Positions 41,129-52,665 of a stretch of DNA of 64,000 bases are shown here, one piece after another. The translations under genes were made by a program, and so were the position numbers. The stretch spans positions 135,625,726 to 135,689,725 of the forward strand of contig OY294067.1 in assembly GCA_958510875.1 (NCBI GenBank), written 5' to 3'. The notes under the pieces were generated by a model. That model saw only the letters and a list, made by a program, of their open reading frames with translations. It was not told where the DNA came from and searched no databases. Origin of the DNA: Endomychus coccineus (Eukaryota > Arthropoda > Insecta > Coleoptera > Endomychidae). The stretch's first letter is position 1. Every line of letters begins with the position of its first letter.

Positions 41129-42523
41129 AAATTCGCTTACTAGCAAATCTAGACTAGAGTATATCACTTATTGTTATTTGTTGACCTAATGAATGAATCC
41201 ATTGTATTCAATTATTCTCGTATAAACTGAATGTGATGACGTAGATGTATGCAAAATTAATTGCTTCCACGTGTTCTCATATACTCAATGTGGTTTCTGG
41301 TGTAATAATTTCATATACGTGAGTAATCATTTAACGTTTAGGAAATTTGTAGGTTATTTTAAAAGTTCATTATTTTTGGAATTACGGTGTGGTTCAATAA
41401 TAAATGACAGTATAGCTACAACATGAGTCAAATTTTTGAAATTCCTCGCGCAAACATCAGCAAAACACCTCATAGATGTCGTCCTTTGGCGTTAGCTGTT
41501 CTGACATGGACATCAAGCTATGATAGTTCATTAATATATCGTTTTTTTGAATTGAGATGGAACTTCCCACGCGAAAACATTAACAAAATACCTCATAGAT
41601 GTCGTCCTTTGACGTTAACTGTTCTGACATTGACATTCAGCTATGATAGTTCATCGGTTTAGTGATAGATAGCGATATAGGCTACAACATCGGTAACATT
41701 TTGAATTGGAGTCTCATAGATGTCGTCCTTTGACGTTAACTGTTCTGACATTGACATCCAGCTATGATAGTTCATCGGTTCATAAATTTCCCGCGCAAAA
41801 ACATTAACCTCATAGATGTCGTCCTTTGACGTTGACAGGTACGCATGACGGTTGATCGGTTCATTCATAGATGTAGTCCTTTGAAGTTAACTGTTCTGAC
41901 ATTGACATTGAAGTATGATAGTTCATCGGTTCATTAAGAGATGGCGGTGATGTAGCTATAACATCAGTCATATTTTGAATTGTGACCTCATAGATGTCGT
42001 CCCTTGACGTTAACATTTCTGACGTTGACAGGTATGCATGACGGTTGATCGGTTCATTCATAGATGTAGTCATTCGAAGTTAACTGGTCTGACATTGACA
42101 TTTAAGTATGATAGTTCATCAGAAGATGGTGGCGATGTAGCTACAACATCAGTCATATTGTGGTTTTGACGTTAACTTTTCTGACATTCGGTTCCAACGT
42201 CGGCCATGATAAACATCACCTCTACGTTTGAATTTGGCGGGTCGATGACGTCACATCCAACTAACCTCACATCCAGACCTCTATGGTCGAAAGTTCTATA
42301 ATCATCGTAAGCTCTATGGACACGTTTGAATTTCGCGGGTTAGTAACGTTACGTCCAACTAACCTCACATCCAGACCTCTATGGTCGAAAGTTCTGTGAT
42401 CATCGTAAGCTCTATGGACACGTTTGAATTTCGCGGGTTAGTAACGTTACATCCGAAGTTGCGCGCGCAACATCCGGTCGATGACGTCATTTCCTGGTGG
42501 AGAACGCGCATAGTTAATCTACT
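41129..42523 (-). repeat. Polinton right terminal inverted repeat (about 1.39 kb)
   Basis: Reverse complement of the left TIR. Matching is essentially base-for-base over the outer about 850 bp and imperfect inside, where this side has about 500 bp of sequence replaced on the left by extra tandem copies. Confidence 0.95.
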
Positions 42524-42529
42524 GAATTA
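42524..42529. repeat. Polinton target-site duplication, right
   Basis: GAATTA, identical to 25,146-25,151. Confidence 0.97.
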
Positions 42530-43674
42530 ATAATTTTATTCTAATTACATTAAAAGAAACTCATTATTACCGCACATAAACATGCCAAAAAGGTATTTAG
42601 TAATCATCAAAAACATGTTTTTTTCTGAAGACCTTAACACCCTGAAGCTCCAAAACAAAGCAAGTAACAAAAAAAATTCCCCCTAAAACCGAACCTAAGA
42701 GTTTGGACGTTTAACCCTGGGTCACCTTGTATAATAGTGTAACTCCTCACATATCAAGGTTTCTCTGTGTGAAGCAGCATATACTGAACATATAAATTCA
42801 ATAATGAAGCCTCACTCACGAATATCAATTTGAAGTATTATGAGAGTAAAATAGCTTACAAACAAATAATCTTTTTAATATCCAACGAATGAATAATGAC
42901 TTTAGAACCGTGCATGCAAATATCAGATGTTTCCTTTCTTTGATACATTACTGATCTTGAGTAAATTTGAACAAAAATTTCATTTCATTGTACTGTCGGG
43001 AACATTTGATCGAGGAGTATTTCCAATGTTTTAAAATCGACAGATGCGATAAAATGAATAACTTTGTTCGTATACCACTTTTAGTAATAACATGGAAACG
43101 TTACAATAGTTTCAACGTCTAAGGGCCATTATCACACATATACAAAAGCATGAAGTAACAATGAACAGGTAAAATATAAATAGGATCAATTAGACTAAGA
43201 GGAAGGAATCATCGGAAATTCTAGATTTATTAATTTTGTACTAATCTCATCAAGTCTATTGTACTTTAATTTCCATTCATACTTGAACTGATCATTGATA
43301 ATTTTATACTTTTATATCTATTTCATAATGACACTTCGATGTCACAATATTGCTAATATCAATAAAAATGGTGGATATGTTGTGTATAGTATAGATAATC
43401 AGTTTTCGATTTGATATCATTCTTTAACTATCTCAGCTTACATATACGTTCAAAAATATTATGGAAAACTGCTTACAAATAACTGCAATTATGGTGATAT
43501 ACATATATTTCTGAGCTACGTGAATACTGATATTTTATCTGATATTGATTATGCTAACGATTATTCGAATATTGAGTATGAGAATGGTTTTAAGTCATTC
43601 ATAAACTGTTTCAATAGGATACTAAACAATTCGTGAACTTGCATAGATCACATGTTTATTGAAAGTTTACAAAA
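42530..43674. other. unassigned AT-rich sequence
   Basis: No gene, RNA or repeat recognised between the Polinton and the hAT element. Confidence 0.5.
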
Positions 43675-43682
43675 TATAGATG
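43675..43682. repeat. hAT target duplication, left (TATAGATG)
   Basis: Matches TTTAGATG at 46,021-46,028 in 7 of 8 bases. Eight bp is the hAT rule. Confidence 0.7.
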
Positions 43683-43965
43683 GTAAAGGGCGGAATATAT
43701 GCAAAGTGCATATATTTGCATATTTTGCATATTTCTACAAATTTCATAAACAATTGCATATTTCGGCAAAAATAAAATTTGTGTGCATATTTTTATGTTT
43801 TCCGTTTTATCAAAAGATTAAGTGCGACCCTCGCAGATAATTGAAATAATTTGAAAGGTGGGTAGGTTTTATTATTATATGGTTTATGGACCCATTTTAT
43901 TATTATATGGTTTATTGCCGGCATTTATTGGATGTTTAGGAATTTCCAAGTAATCAGCTTGCCTA

Positions 43966-44245
43966 ATTCACCGAAGAGAAACAAGACAAGAAGGTTCACT
44001 TGAAGCTCCACCCCTTATGTTGTCTATTTCGCTGGCACACTTAAATTATCCCTGGTGGTGCCAAGTCGTGTTCGGTGGTAGTAAGTATTGTCACCGAACA
44101 GAAACTTCTGTTCGGTGCGCGAATCAATTCATAACAAAACTTTCTTTTCGGGGTCTAGTTGGAATGCGGCGGCTTGCATTTATAATTCGGACTTTAAAGT
44201 ACCGACGCCAAGTGAACCTTCTTGTCTTGTTTCTTTTCGGTGCCT
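43966..44245. repeat. inverted repeat inside hAT 5' region
   Basis: gaaacaagacaagaaggttc at about 43,979 returns as its reverse complement at about 44,212, with flanking caccga/tcggtg also paired: about 32-bp arms, 200-bp spacer. It may be a small MITE inserted in the hAT element, or part of its regulatory end. Confidence 0.75.
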
Positions 44246-44359
44246 AGTTTGATAGCAAATGTGGTCTCTTCTTTTGTATTTATATTGTATAGTTCAGTTT
44301 GTCGATAGATTCCAGTGTGAAAAGAGCGATTTCGAAAATATTTATTTCAAACGCCTAAA

Positions 44360-45807
44360 ATGCCGAAAGCCGCTTCGTGGATTAAAAATTTTCCTGAGTT
44401 GGAGTTTAGTGGGGATAAAGTGTTTTGCAAAGTTTGTGCCAAAATCATTGTTTGTGAAAAGAAGTTCCAAATTGATCAACACTATGCATAAAGCTAAGTT
44501 GCAGAAAAATAAATCAGTGCCTGTTCAGCAGTGTGTGCAAACCGCATTCCAAAATGTCAAACCAAAGAGTGAAAAGGAGGTGTTTCGTCAAGACTTATGC
44601 AAAGCTTTAGTCGCAGCAAATACACCTTTGAAGAAACTGCAAAATACACAATTCAGAGATTTTTTGGCAAAATATTGTAATCAAAACATCCCTGACGAAT
44701 CCATACTTAGAAAGGAGTATGTGCAAACAGTATACAAGACCGTATTGGAAGAAATTAAAGTTCCACTGAGCGATGAACATTTTTATAATATTATTGTTGA
44801 TGAAAGCACAGACTCATTTGGTCGATATATCGCACATCTTATTATTGGAGGGCATCAAGAAAATGAGCCAGGGAAGCCATATTTGATATCTTCTAAACAG
44901 TTAGACAAAACAAATAATGTGACCGTAACTCGATTTATTCAGCAGTCTCTATCAATTTTTTTTACCAAGTCCAGTTCCAGTAGAGAAGTTTTTAGCGTTT
45001 TTGTCTGACGCAGCGCCGTATATGGTTGAAGTAGGCCAAAATTTGAAAATATTTTATCTCAATATGGTACATGTCACTTGCCTTTTACACGGGATAAACA
45101 GAGTTGCAGAAAATATTAGAACAGCATATCCCTTGGTGAACAAATTAATTTCAAATGTAAAGAAAGTGTTTTTGTAGGCACCTCTAAGAGTGCAGATCTA
45201 TAGAGAGAAATTGCCAGGAGTTAGTTTACCTCCAGAGGCCGTAATTACTCGATGGGGAACATGGATTAAGGTCGCGAAGTTCTACGCATACCATTTTGAA
45301 ACCATTAAAGACATAGTTTTAGACAATTCACAGTATGTAGTGCAAAGTCAAGCAGTATTCAAAAATGTAAATTTAGCTGAGGAACTTGTTTTTATTGAGG
45401 TTAATTCTAGTTTTATACCAGACATAATAACTTCGTTAGGAAGTAGGAATATGAGTTTAAGAGAATCAATTGATATTGTTGAAACTTTTTCCGACAAATG
45501 CAAAAAAGTTCTCGGTGATGTAGGAAATTAAGTAAGAAGTAAACTCGAAGTTATTGTGGGAAAGAATGAAGGCTTTAAGTATTTAATGGAAGTCAAAAAT
45601 ATTTTTGATACTAAACCATCCAACGAAGTAATACCTTGGCCTTATAACTTACTACCCAAATTAAAAGATTGCCAGATCACATCGGTAGATGTTGAAAGAT
45701 CTTTTTCTTTGTACAAACATATTTTTACAGACAGAAGGCAAACACTTTTATTGGAAAATTTTGAAAAATATATCGTTATAAATGCATTTTATACTCTTTC
45801 AGGTTAA
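44360..45807 (+). pseudogene. hAT transposase with BED-like finger, multiple breaks
   Basis: Starts MPKAASWIKNFPELEF, then a zinc-finger-like FCKVCAKIIV...HY. A frame change near 44,485 leads to KLQKNKSVPVQQC and the catalytic-core Asp segment YNIIVDESTDSFG. Near 44,980 it changes frame again to [13 protein letters not shown] and [14 protein letters not shown]; stops follow at 45,176 (after NVKKVFL) and 45,529. The C-terminal dimerisation part DVERSFSLYKHIFTDRRQ ends at 45,807. Recruitment of DNA cutting and joining is lost through at least four lesions. Confidence 0.88.
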
Positions 45808-46028
45808 AAATTTTACTTGTTATATTTTTCTTTTAATTTTACTTGAAATAAATAATTTTTGTAAGAGTCGGCGTTTCTTTATTTCCATTTTTCCATGTTA
45901 TATTCAAGGCATATAATTGCATATTTTGACAAATAAATGCATATTGTTGCATATTTCAAAGAAAAACTATCCATATATATGCACATATTTTAACTGAATT
46001 GACGTGCATATATTCCGCCTTTTAGATG

Positions 46029-48600
46029 AGTGAATGTTACCATATATTGTTTTAAGTGATACAGCTGATCACTCCCCTGTAACATTAAAATTACTATCAA
46101 AAAATATTAACACTAATCTAACAATAGAAACAAAATGATAATAGACTAATATGTGAAAAAACTGAATAATGTTTAATATATGAATACACTTGAATAAAAC
46201 GTATCATTTACAGAAACAATACATCAATGAAATGGATTAACAAGGAATTAAAAGACCCATAACGCACTTAGAACCTGAAAAAGATTCCGATAATGATGTA
46301 TTAAGAGAAGAACTGAACAATTGTAGGTATACTTGAAATAAATGAATTAGAAAAGGGAAAACTGAATACCACAAGAATTTAGTCAACATTAATCACTAGT
46401 TATTCACTCATTGGGTCAATCAACAATTGATAACACTGCAATCACTGATGGTTATTACTGGTGTAGGCTAAGCATCATCCACTAGGAAGACAATCTAAAC
46501 CTGATTGTGTAAATACAAGAACTATCGTTTATTCATTTTTTAATTGGAATTTCTCATGGAATCAACAGAATAGCCCATTTATTACAGAATAAGAAATTCG
46601 TCGGAAAAGGCAAAATCAGCACTGCCTTATACATAACTAGTTTATCAACAAATACTATAATTGAGAAGGTATGTTTCCAACAGCTTAACAGGACGTCAGT
46701 ATTAAACCACATTAGAAAGCTGCTGATCTACTTTATATATCGCGATCGCTAAAATAGTTGAAAATGTGATCAGAAGATGGATGTGCAATAGAGTGGGCCA
46801 AAAATTAGCAATTTTTGTTTCAATTCCAAATCAATATATCCCTCGAATGATGCATTTTATTTTGGAAAATCACTGTGACTATATTAATTTGGGAAAAAAA
46901 ATATTTCCAGCCATCTACCACACCTATAAAGATATAAGTATGCTGTTTATACTATCGTGCGTTGCTTAGCGGGCACATTAGAGTCGATGACAGGCTTAAA
47001 TTCATCCTCTGATGAATAATTAATAGATTCTCACTTAGGTACCAGTTATATTAGTTGCTTGTATTATTGCAACAATAATGACATTTCTGACAGATCGATA
47101 CCTGCGATTGCAACTTTAGTAATGGATAATGTAGGATGATTTCCCTGAAATCATTGGACAAAATTAAAGTAAGGAAGATGCGTCAGAAGACTAGAAATAC
47201 AATTAACCAGGAGTTCCAAACTGAAAACAATGATTTAAAGCATTTACTTCGATGGAATGAAGTGTGAAACTTTCGTTCAAGAAAAGGAAAATTATAGATT
47301 CTGTAAGAGGAGTATTGTGGAAGAACATGTATCCCTTATTGAAGAACCAAAATCACCTTATATATAATATGTCACTGATACCTAAGCTAAGTCAATTTGA
47401 AAAAAGAATAAAAAAAAGTCATAAATGGCGTAATAAGATTCGTCCGAACCTAATCAAAGCATCCATAACAGTGATTTACTTGTACATCACTTGCTAATAA
47501 ATCACCCTTAAGGCATTTGTTGAGCATTTGAATAGTGTCACAACAGCATCTCGTGATTTTTCTGGGGAGATTGGAAAATATTCAGAAGAAGGCGAACATC
47601 AACCAGTCGTAATCCTTTACAAAAGTTGATGATAAAATGCCAGAACTAACTAGAAACACACAGGAATTAAATATAGATCGATCATAAAATATCTGTATGA
47701 TAACGCTGTGCTAAGTGGGAAAGTCAGTCCAAGCTTAGCAAATCGTACTCCAGGTAAGCTGATCAATACGGAATGATTTGTTATGGCAGATACAGGACCT
47801 CATCTTCATATTGTGTAACTAACTAGACCATTTTGCGTCTCTGCATCGCCTCATGACTATTCAATACTGGACAGATTGTCTTTCGGTTTCGCAGTAACAT
47901 TGAATCAGTATTTGGTGAAATTTGAAATGGAATCGGAATCAAATCTCTACGGAAAAATAGTGATTACGAATTAAATCGATTTTCAAGGTTCTCAAACAAC
48001 GAGTGCGCTAAAATGATTGATGAAAGTTCTTTTTTTATACTATTTTTGAATTTTTTCTATTTCTTGTTTTCTAAATGCATTTTAAATTCCCTTAGTTCAT
48101 CTTCAGTTGAGGGGTTTTTACTTCAACTGAAAACAGATGTATTAAGTTTGAAATATTCATTTCAAACTAATTAATTTGACAGACGTAAAATTTTATTGCG
48201 CTTCTTTTGAGGTTGTCTTATTTCTGATTTTTTGAATAAAATGAAGAAGGATGTTTCGATAGATACTTCTGCCAAATGGAGGCAAATAGTTGAAACTTCT
48301 GTAGGCAACTTGTTACAACCACAATCCCGTACTTTTATTCATATGCATAAGCAAATGATCAATGTTTAAGAACCTTATATTGTATCCCTGAATGGTATCT
48401 ATGGATGCCAAATTGACTATATAGAATCAGATCAACGGAAGTTTATGAAATACCTCGCCCATAAGATAGATAGGAGTTACCAGTCACGCGGAATTCATAA
48501 TAAGGTGCTGTTTACAAGATTTAATATGAATTCTCTACAGAACAGAAGAATTGTCACAACAATATTATTCATTCATAAACTGGTTACCAATGAAATAAAC
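46029..48600. other. unassigned AT-rich sequence
   Basis: Several short frames (for example 46,766-46,969 and 47,264-47,497), none with a motif I can name. Nothing further supported. Confidence 0.5.
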
Positions 48601-48844
48601 TATAACTAACTTCTTCAGCAAGTAATCTTTAGAGTTCGCAGACTAAACTATAGGATCCAAAGTACTTGAAATAGCAAGAGCAAGGAAAATTATTCAATAA
48701 TCGTACCATAAGCTATTCTACATATTAATAATGTATATTCTTGTTTAACCTTAATTATAGTGACAATGCATTGTAAAACTTAAGGTTTATTTTAATCCTG
48801 TTTGGAAATAAATACTTATTTTTATTATTATTATTATTATTACT
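48601..48844 (+). mobile_element. possible 3' end of a non-LTR element with (TTA)n tail
   Basis: Ends with cctgtttggaaataaatac followed by (TTA)n at about 48,821-48,843. An AATAAA near a simple TTA/TAA repeat is how several non-LTR clades end. No coding sequence is attached, so the call is weak. Confidence 0.4.
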
Positions 48845-49770
48845 ATAAGCATAGGGTTATGATTATACTTATGACTGTTTGTCAATTCAAACTCCTAAAA
48901 CCTAAAATGCACTAGAATTCGCGTATCGTTATAGAAGTCGTAAGGGTCGCGGAAAGGGAGAACAGTATTATCTAACTAAAACCGTTGATTGAAAGAGTTG
49001 GAAAGATATGCCGCCTCGTGGAAAGGATCTTACCATTCTATACCCTCTCCCCCTTGCCCATAAACTAGTCGACTAGTAGACTGTTGCGACGCGTCCTCTA
49101 AAATTTACGAACGGTAGTGTGATAGAATTAGCTTTTCGGAGTTTTCGATTCTAAGTTCGGAAAAAAATTGCTTTGAGTAGATAATTATGATACAAATTGA
49201 AGGAACTGGAATCGAACACTTTTTGATGGTCGCAAATGGTAAAATTGGCCAAAACTGGTTTTTCGCGTTGGACATCGTCGGATTTCGATAAAAAGGAGAT
49301 AGCTTTCGATAAGCTCATGCGCCGTGAAAATACAGAAAATATAAGCTGCAGATGCACCCGATTGGTCCACCGATGACCCCACAAATTGCAAAAAACAATC
49401 GATTTTGCTTGGAATTTCAAAAATTCATAAATCTTGTTCTTTGGAAGTTCAAGAGCTGAAATTTCAATATGTTTTAGCTTTCATACTCACCAAGTACCAC
49501 ACAAAATTTCAGTAAAGTCGAATGTACAGTTTTTGCAAACCGCAGCTTAATGCAAAAAAATGTAAAATGACCCTAAAAAAGAGGTGGTATGATAACGCGC
49601 TATTTTTTTCACATGATCATTTTCTTCAATAGTTAGTGAACAATTCATCAAATTTCCGACCTCTCAACTTCAGTAAAAGTTTCTAAAACTATTGTCTTAA
49701 ATAATGGTATTTCGTGCGCTTGGCTGTGCGGCGCGCGTGGAAGGAAGATACACCGCGCTAGGCTCGTAAA
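48845..49770. other. unassigned, mixed composition
   Basis: Contains a GC-richer stretch (about 48,920-49,120) and sequence of a repeat-like character, but no gene or repeat that I recognise. Confidence 0.45.
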
Positions 49771-50056
49771 AAACAACAATATCTCGGGAACCCTTGCTCG
49801 AAATTCGATGATTTTTTCAAGCCATACTACCATTCTATAATATTAAGATTGCGCGTATTTTAAAACTCCTGATAATGCCGGAAGTACTCTAAAAAATACA
49901 TTGCGCTATTCGGTCTATTCATTATTACTATTTATTATTTAGAGTACTTCCGACGTTACTAGAAGTTTGAAAATACGCGCAATCCTGATATTATTGAATG
50001 GTAGTACGGAATTAAAAACATCTATTTTCGAGCAAGGGTTCCCGAGATAATTTTTA
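49771..50056. repeat. inverted-repeat (MITE-like) segment
   Basis: Arms about 49,778-49,895 and 49,938-50,052. Shared landmarks are ctcgggaacccttgctcga, tactaccattc, gcgcgtattt and ggaagtactcta, read in reverse complement on the right. Arms differ by substitutions; about 45 bp lies between. Confidence 0.85.
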
Positions 50057-50430
50057 TGATGAAGTATTGGTCTTGGTATTTGGAAAAATATTTTTCAGAT
50101 TCCCAGTCATGGGTTCATTGCATTCATTACACATCTATTTTCTCTTAATTCCATATCAGTCATTCTAATGAAAAAGATTCCAATATATAATGTATATACT
50201 AGTCTATTTCAATGTGTATGTATATGTTAAGAGTTCATCAATTTCTAAAAAATATTCCAATTATCTTAACATTTCAGCAGTGCAAGATTTTCAGGGAATT
50301 TTCCCCAAACTTTCTTCTTCCATAAATAAAAATTAAAATTTTGTATCTATAATAACCCCCACTAGCTCAGGGTAATAATTAACCTCAGGACTCGTAATGA
50401 ATTCTATCCTCCGATTTTCGGTCAAATCTG
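50057..50430. other. unassigned
   Basis: AT-rich sequence, nothing recognised. Confidence 0.45.
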
Positions 50431-50439
50431 ATTCGCTTC

Positions 50440-50770
50440 TTTGAGCACCGACTGGTTAACGAAAAAATACGGAAGAGTTCTCAATCAAGAATGTCCATCA
50501 CAGATGACCAAATATGTAGGAAAATCAGAGAGGCGGAAGAAACTGCCTCTCACATCCTGTTGGAATGCCCAGCATCAGCATCCCTCAGGCATCGACACTT
50601 CGGGGAATCAAAACTGCTCCCAGAAGATCTTATGGAAGCCAGAATAGGCAATATTTTGGGTTTTATCGTTCCACAAACCTTCTAGAATAGAATAGGCTCC
50701 TGTCCGCGGGGCGCACAATGGCTCAACCAAGTGGCCTGAGTGCACTTAGGGGCTAAGCCCCCTCCCCTCA
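50440..50770 (+). pseudogene. 3' end of a non-LTR retrotransposon (I/Jockey-like) with zinc knuckle
   Basis: Plus frame to 50,685 reads REAEETASHILLECPASASL and then LLPEDLMEARIGNILGF. The EEEAxHILxECPA type segment is the His/Cys part of the C-terminal knuckle in insect non-LTR polymerase proteins; the first Cys pair is reduced to ICRK. A GC-rich 3' UTR follows (gtccgcggggcgcacaatgg). It is 5'-truncated and has no poly(A). Clade uncertain. Confidence 0.65.
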
Positions 50771-50829
50771 AATGATCATCAAACAGTTGATTATGAAAAT
50801 TACTGCAAATAAAAAATTGTTGACGTCTT

Positions 50830-51235
50830 CGAAACAAACGAGCGTGGTGGGAGCGCTCTGTCAGGAATCCTTCTACGACACGGCACGGGAAAAAGGGAGG
50901 AGTCGGCTCGATCGTTTAAACCTTGGAATAGAGACAATGAGAGCAATATCTTGACATCAAGTTCGAGGGACAAATAACTAAATCAACAGGAACAATCAGA
51001 ATAATCTCACAACTGATTATGTTATCTCTCCAAAATGTATATTCAAGACTCGTAAGAGGGAATTGAAGTCTTAAAGAGAATAACAGAATTACATGAAATT
51101 TGTTAAGCAGAGAATAACAATTTATTAAATTATGATATTGAAACTGGAATTACTTTACAATAGTTGTGCTGAAATAAGAGTTATAAAACTCGCAATAGTG
51201 ATTGTAGTTTTTGAGTGATTTTAACTTGTCCAAGT
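50830..51235 (+). mobile_element. LTR-like fragment related to the 8,174-9,939 insert
   Basis: Segments match in order with the solo-LTR-like insert: ctgtcaggaa; gtttaaaccttggaatagag; caactgattatgttatctct versus ccgataatgttatcttt. Identity is moderate. Ends not defined; it is probably cut by the large inverted-repeat element that follows. Confidence 0.45.
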
Positions 51236-51277
51236 TATACCAGAAAGATCACTCCCATGAAGCAGTATATTACCAAT

Positions 51278-52265
51278 ATAGTCCAGTCGTCCTGCAATTG
51301 AGCTACACTTAAAATGATATTTTTTCCACATCTCTATTTTATGATTGATATTCATGTTTTTCGAGTCGCTGATCACGAATATGTAGGTTAAACGATCGTA
51401 GACTGATGGCGTTCCGAGATATTGACCATTTTCGACCCAAAAATGGTCGTTTTTTAGAGTTTTCGTCGTTTTTGGTGATTTAAAAGAAAACAACACATTT
51501 TATCGACTATACAGTGATGAGCAAAAATGTAGAGAAATGAAAAATGCTGCGAATGACTACAAGTAGAAGTCTCTAAGTTATTCGAGGCCTGGTATAAGGC
51601 CCATTTTGTGTTTTTTTTTGCGGTAACATAAAAATTGAATTTCGTGATACAAATTTTCTGTTCAATGGTAGTATTCCATGTGTACTTTCGAACCAATTTT
51701 GTTTTTTTGTCTATCTTTTTTTTGGCGCCTAAATTCGTCATCTTAGAAAAAACAGTTTTTTCATTGAAACTCCGTTAAAAATTGGTCTTTTGACTCAAAT
51801 CGAAAGCAAATCAAAGAATTTGATGTATTCTATAACATATTCAAAAATCAAACATTTTGAATAAAAAAATGGAGAAATGGGACTGTTTTAAAAAATCAAG
51901 ATCCCAAAAAAAATTTATAATTTTTAGGTTAGAGTACTCGTATGAAATTGAAATTTCACATGCAAATAGAAGATCAATATACGAGTATTTCAAGTCACCG
52001 TGGGTATTTTTCGATTAGTGAAACTTGAGATATCTTTTGATGTAGGTTTGGGTTCACAATGAGCCCAATTTCAACCCTAATCAAAAAATTCTGACAGGAG
52101 AGACTTTCGGCTATCTAACACTGAATCATTGACCTCTAACATATCTTTGAACAAATTATAGCGCGGGTTAAAAAAAACCGGAGCGAACAAAATACAAACG
52201 CGCTCGAAATCCGAGCGTCCGTAAGTCAGTTTTCAAAAAAAATTCAAATTTTTGAATTTATTTTT
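51278..52265 (+). repeat. left long inverted repeat
   Basis: Reverse complement of 62,650-63,606. It includes sequence also found at the end of every 1.75-kb unit (agcgcgggttaaaaaaaacc here; ggttttttttaactcgcgct in units). Confidence 0.8.
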
Positions 52266-52665
52266 CAGATAGAAAAATGAAATACTATCAATGTAATAAT
52301 GAATTTGAGATTCATTATTAATAATTTTCATAATAATCAAAATAATATTTTTTTTTTACGATAATGGTTTTTTTTTATTACTGAAAAAATGAGAAATAAT
52401 CAATAAACTAATAATAAACATGAATTTTATTATTGACGAATTGTAAAATAATTATAATAATAATAATTTCTGTATTTTTTTTGGATGGGAAAATTTAAAA
52501 AAATAAAAATTCAATTAAGAGTGACATTGTTATATATACTATATATTGCTTCTTTCTTATTGAAAAAAAAAAAGTTATCAATAATACATTTGTACATGGC
52601 AGATTTTATTATTTGAGATAAATAACAATTAATTCTTATCATTAATAAACTAACAACCTATAACA

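Larger units (their letters stand above)
25152..42523. mobile_element. complete Maverick/Polinton element (17,372 bp)
   Basis: Bounded by AGTAGATTAACTATGCGCG and its reverse complement, giving the AG...CT termini typical of Polintons, with a perfect 6-bp target duplication. It has terminal inverted repeats of about 1.4-1.7 kb and a full gene set: PolB, integrase, packaging ATPase, protease, two capsid proteins, a PLA2-like protein and accessory genes. Outer TIR sequences appear identical over most of about 850 bp, and the major frames are open, so the insertion is recent. The one clear lesion is a stop codon in the PLA2-like gene. Confidence 0.98.
43683..46020 (+). mobile_element. hAT transposon (2,338 bp), decayed
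   Basis: Ends carry a short imperfect inverted repeat around GGCGGAATATATGCA. Both subterminal regions are rich in GCATATTT-like words (43,700-43,800 and 45,910-46,010), probable transposase-binding sites. A broken hAT transposase lies inside. Confidence 0.85.
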
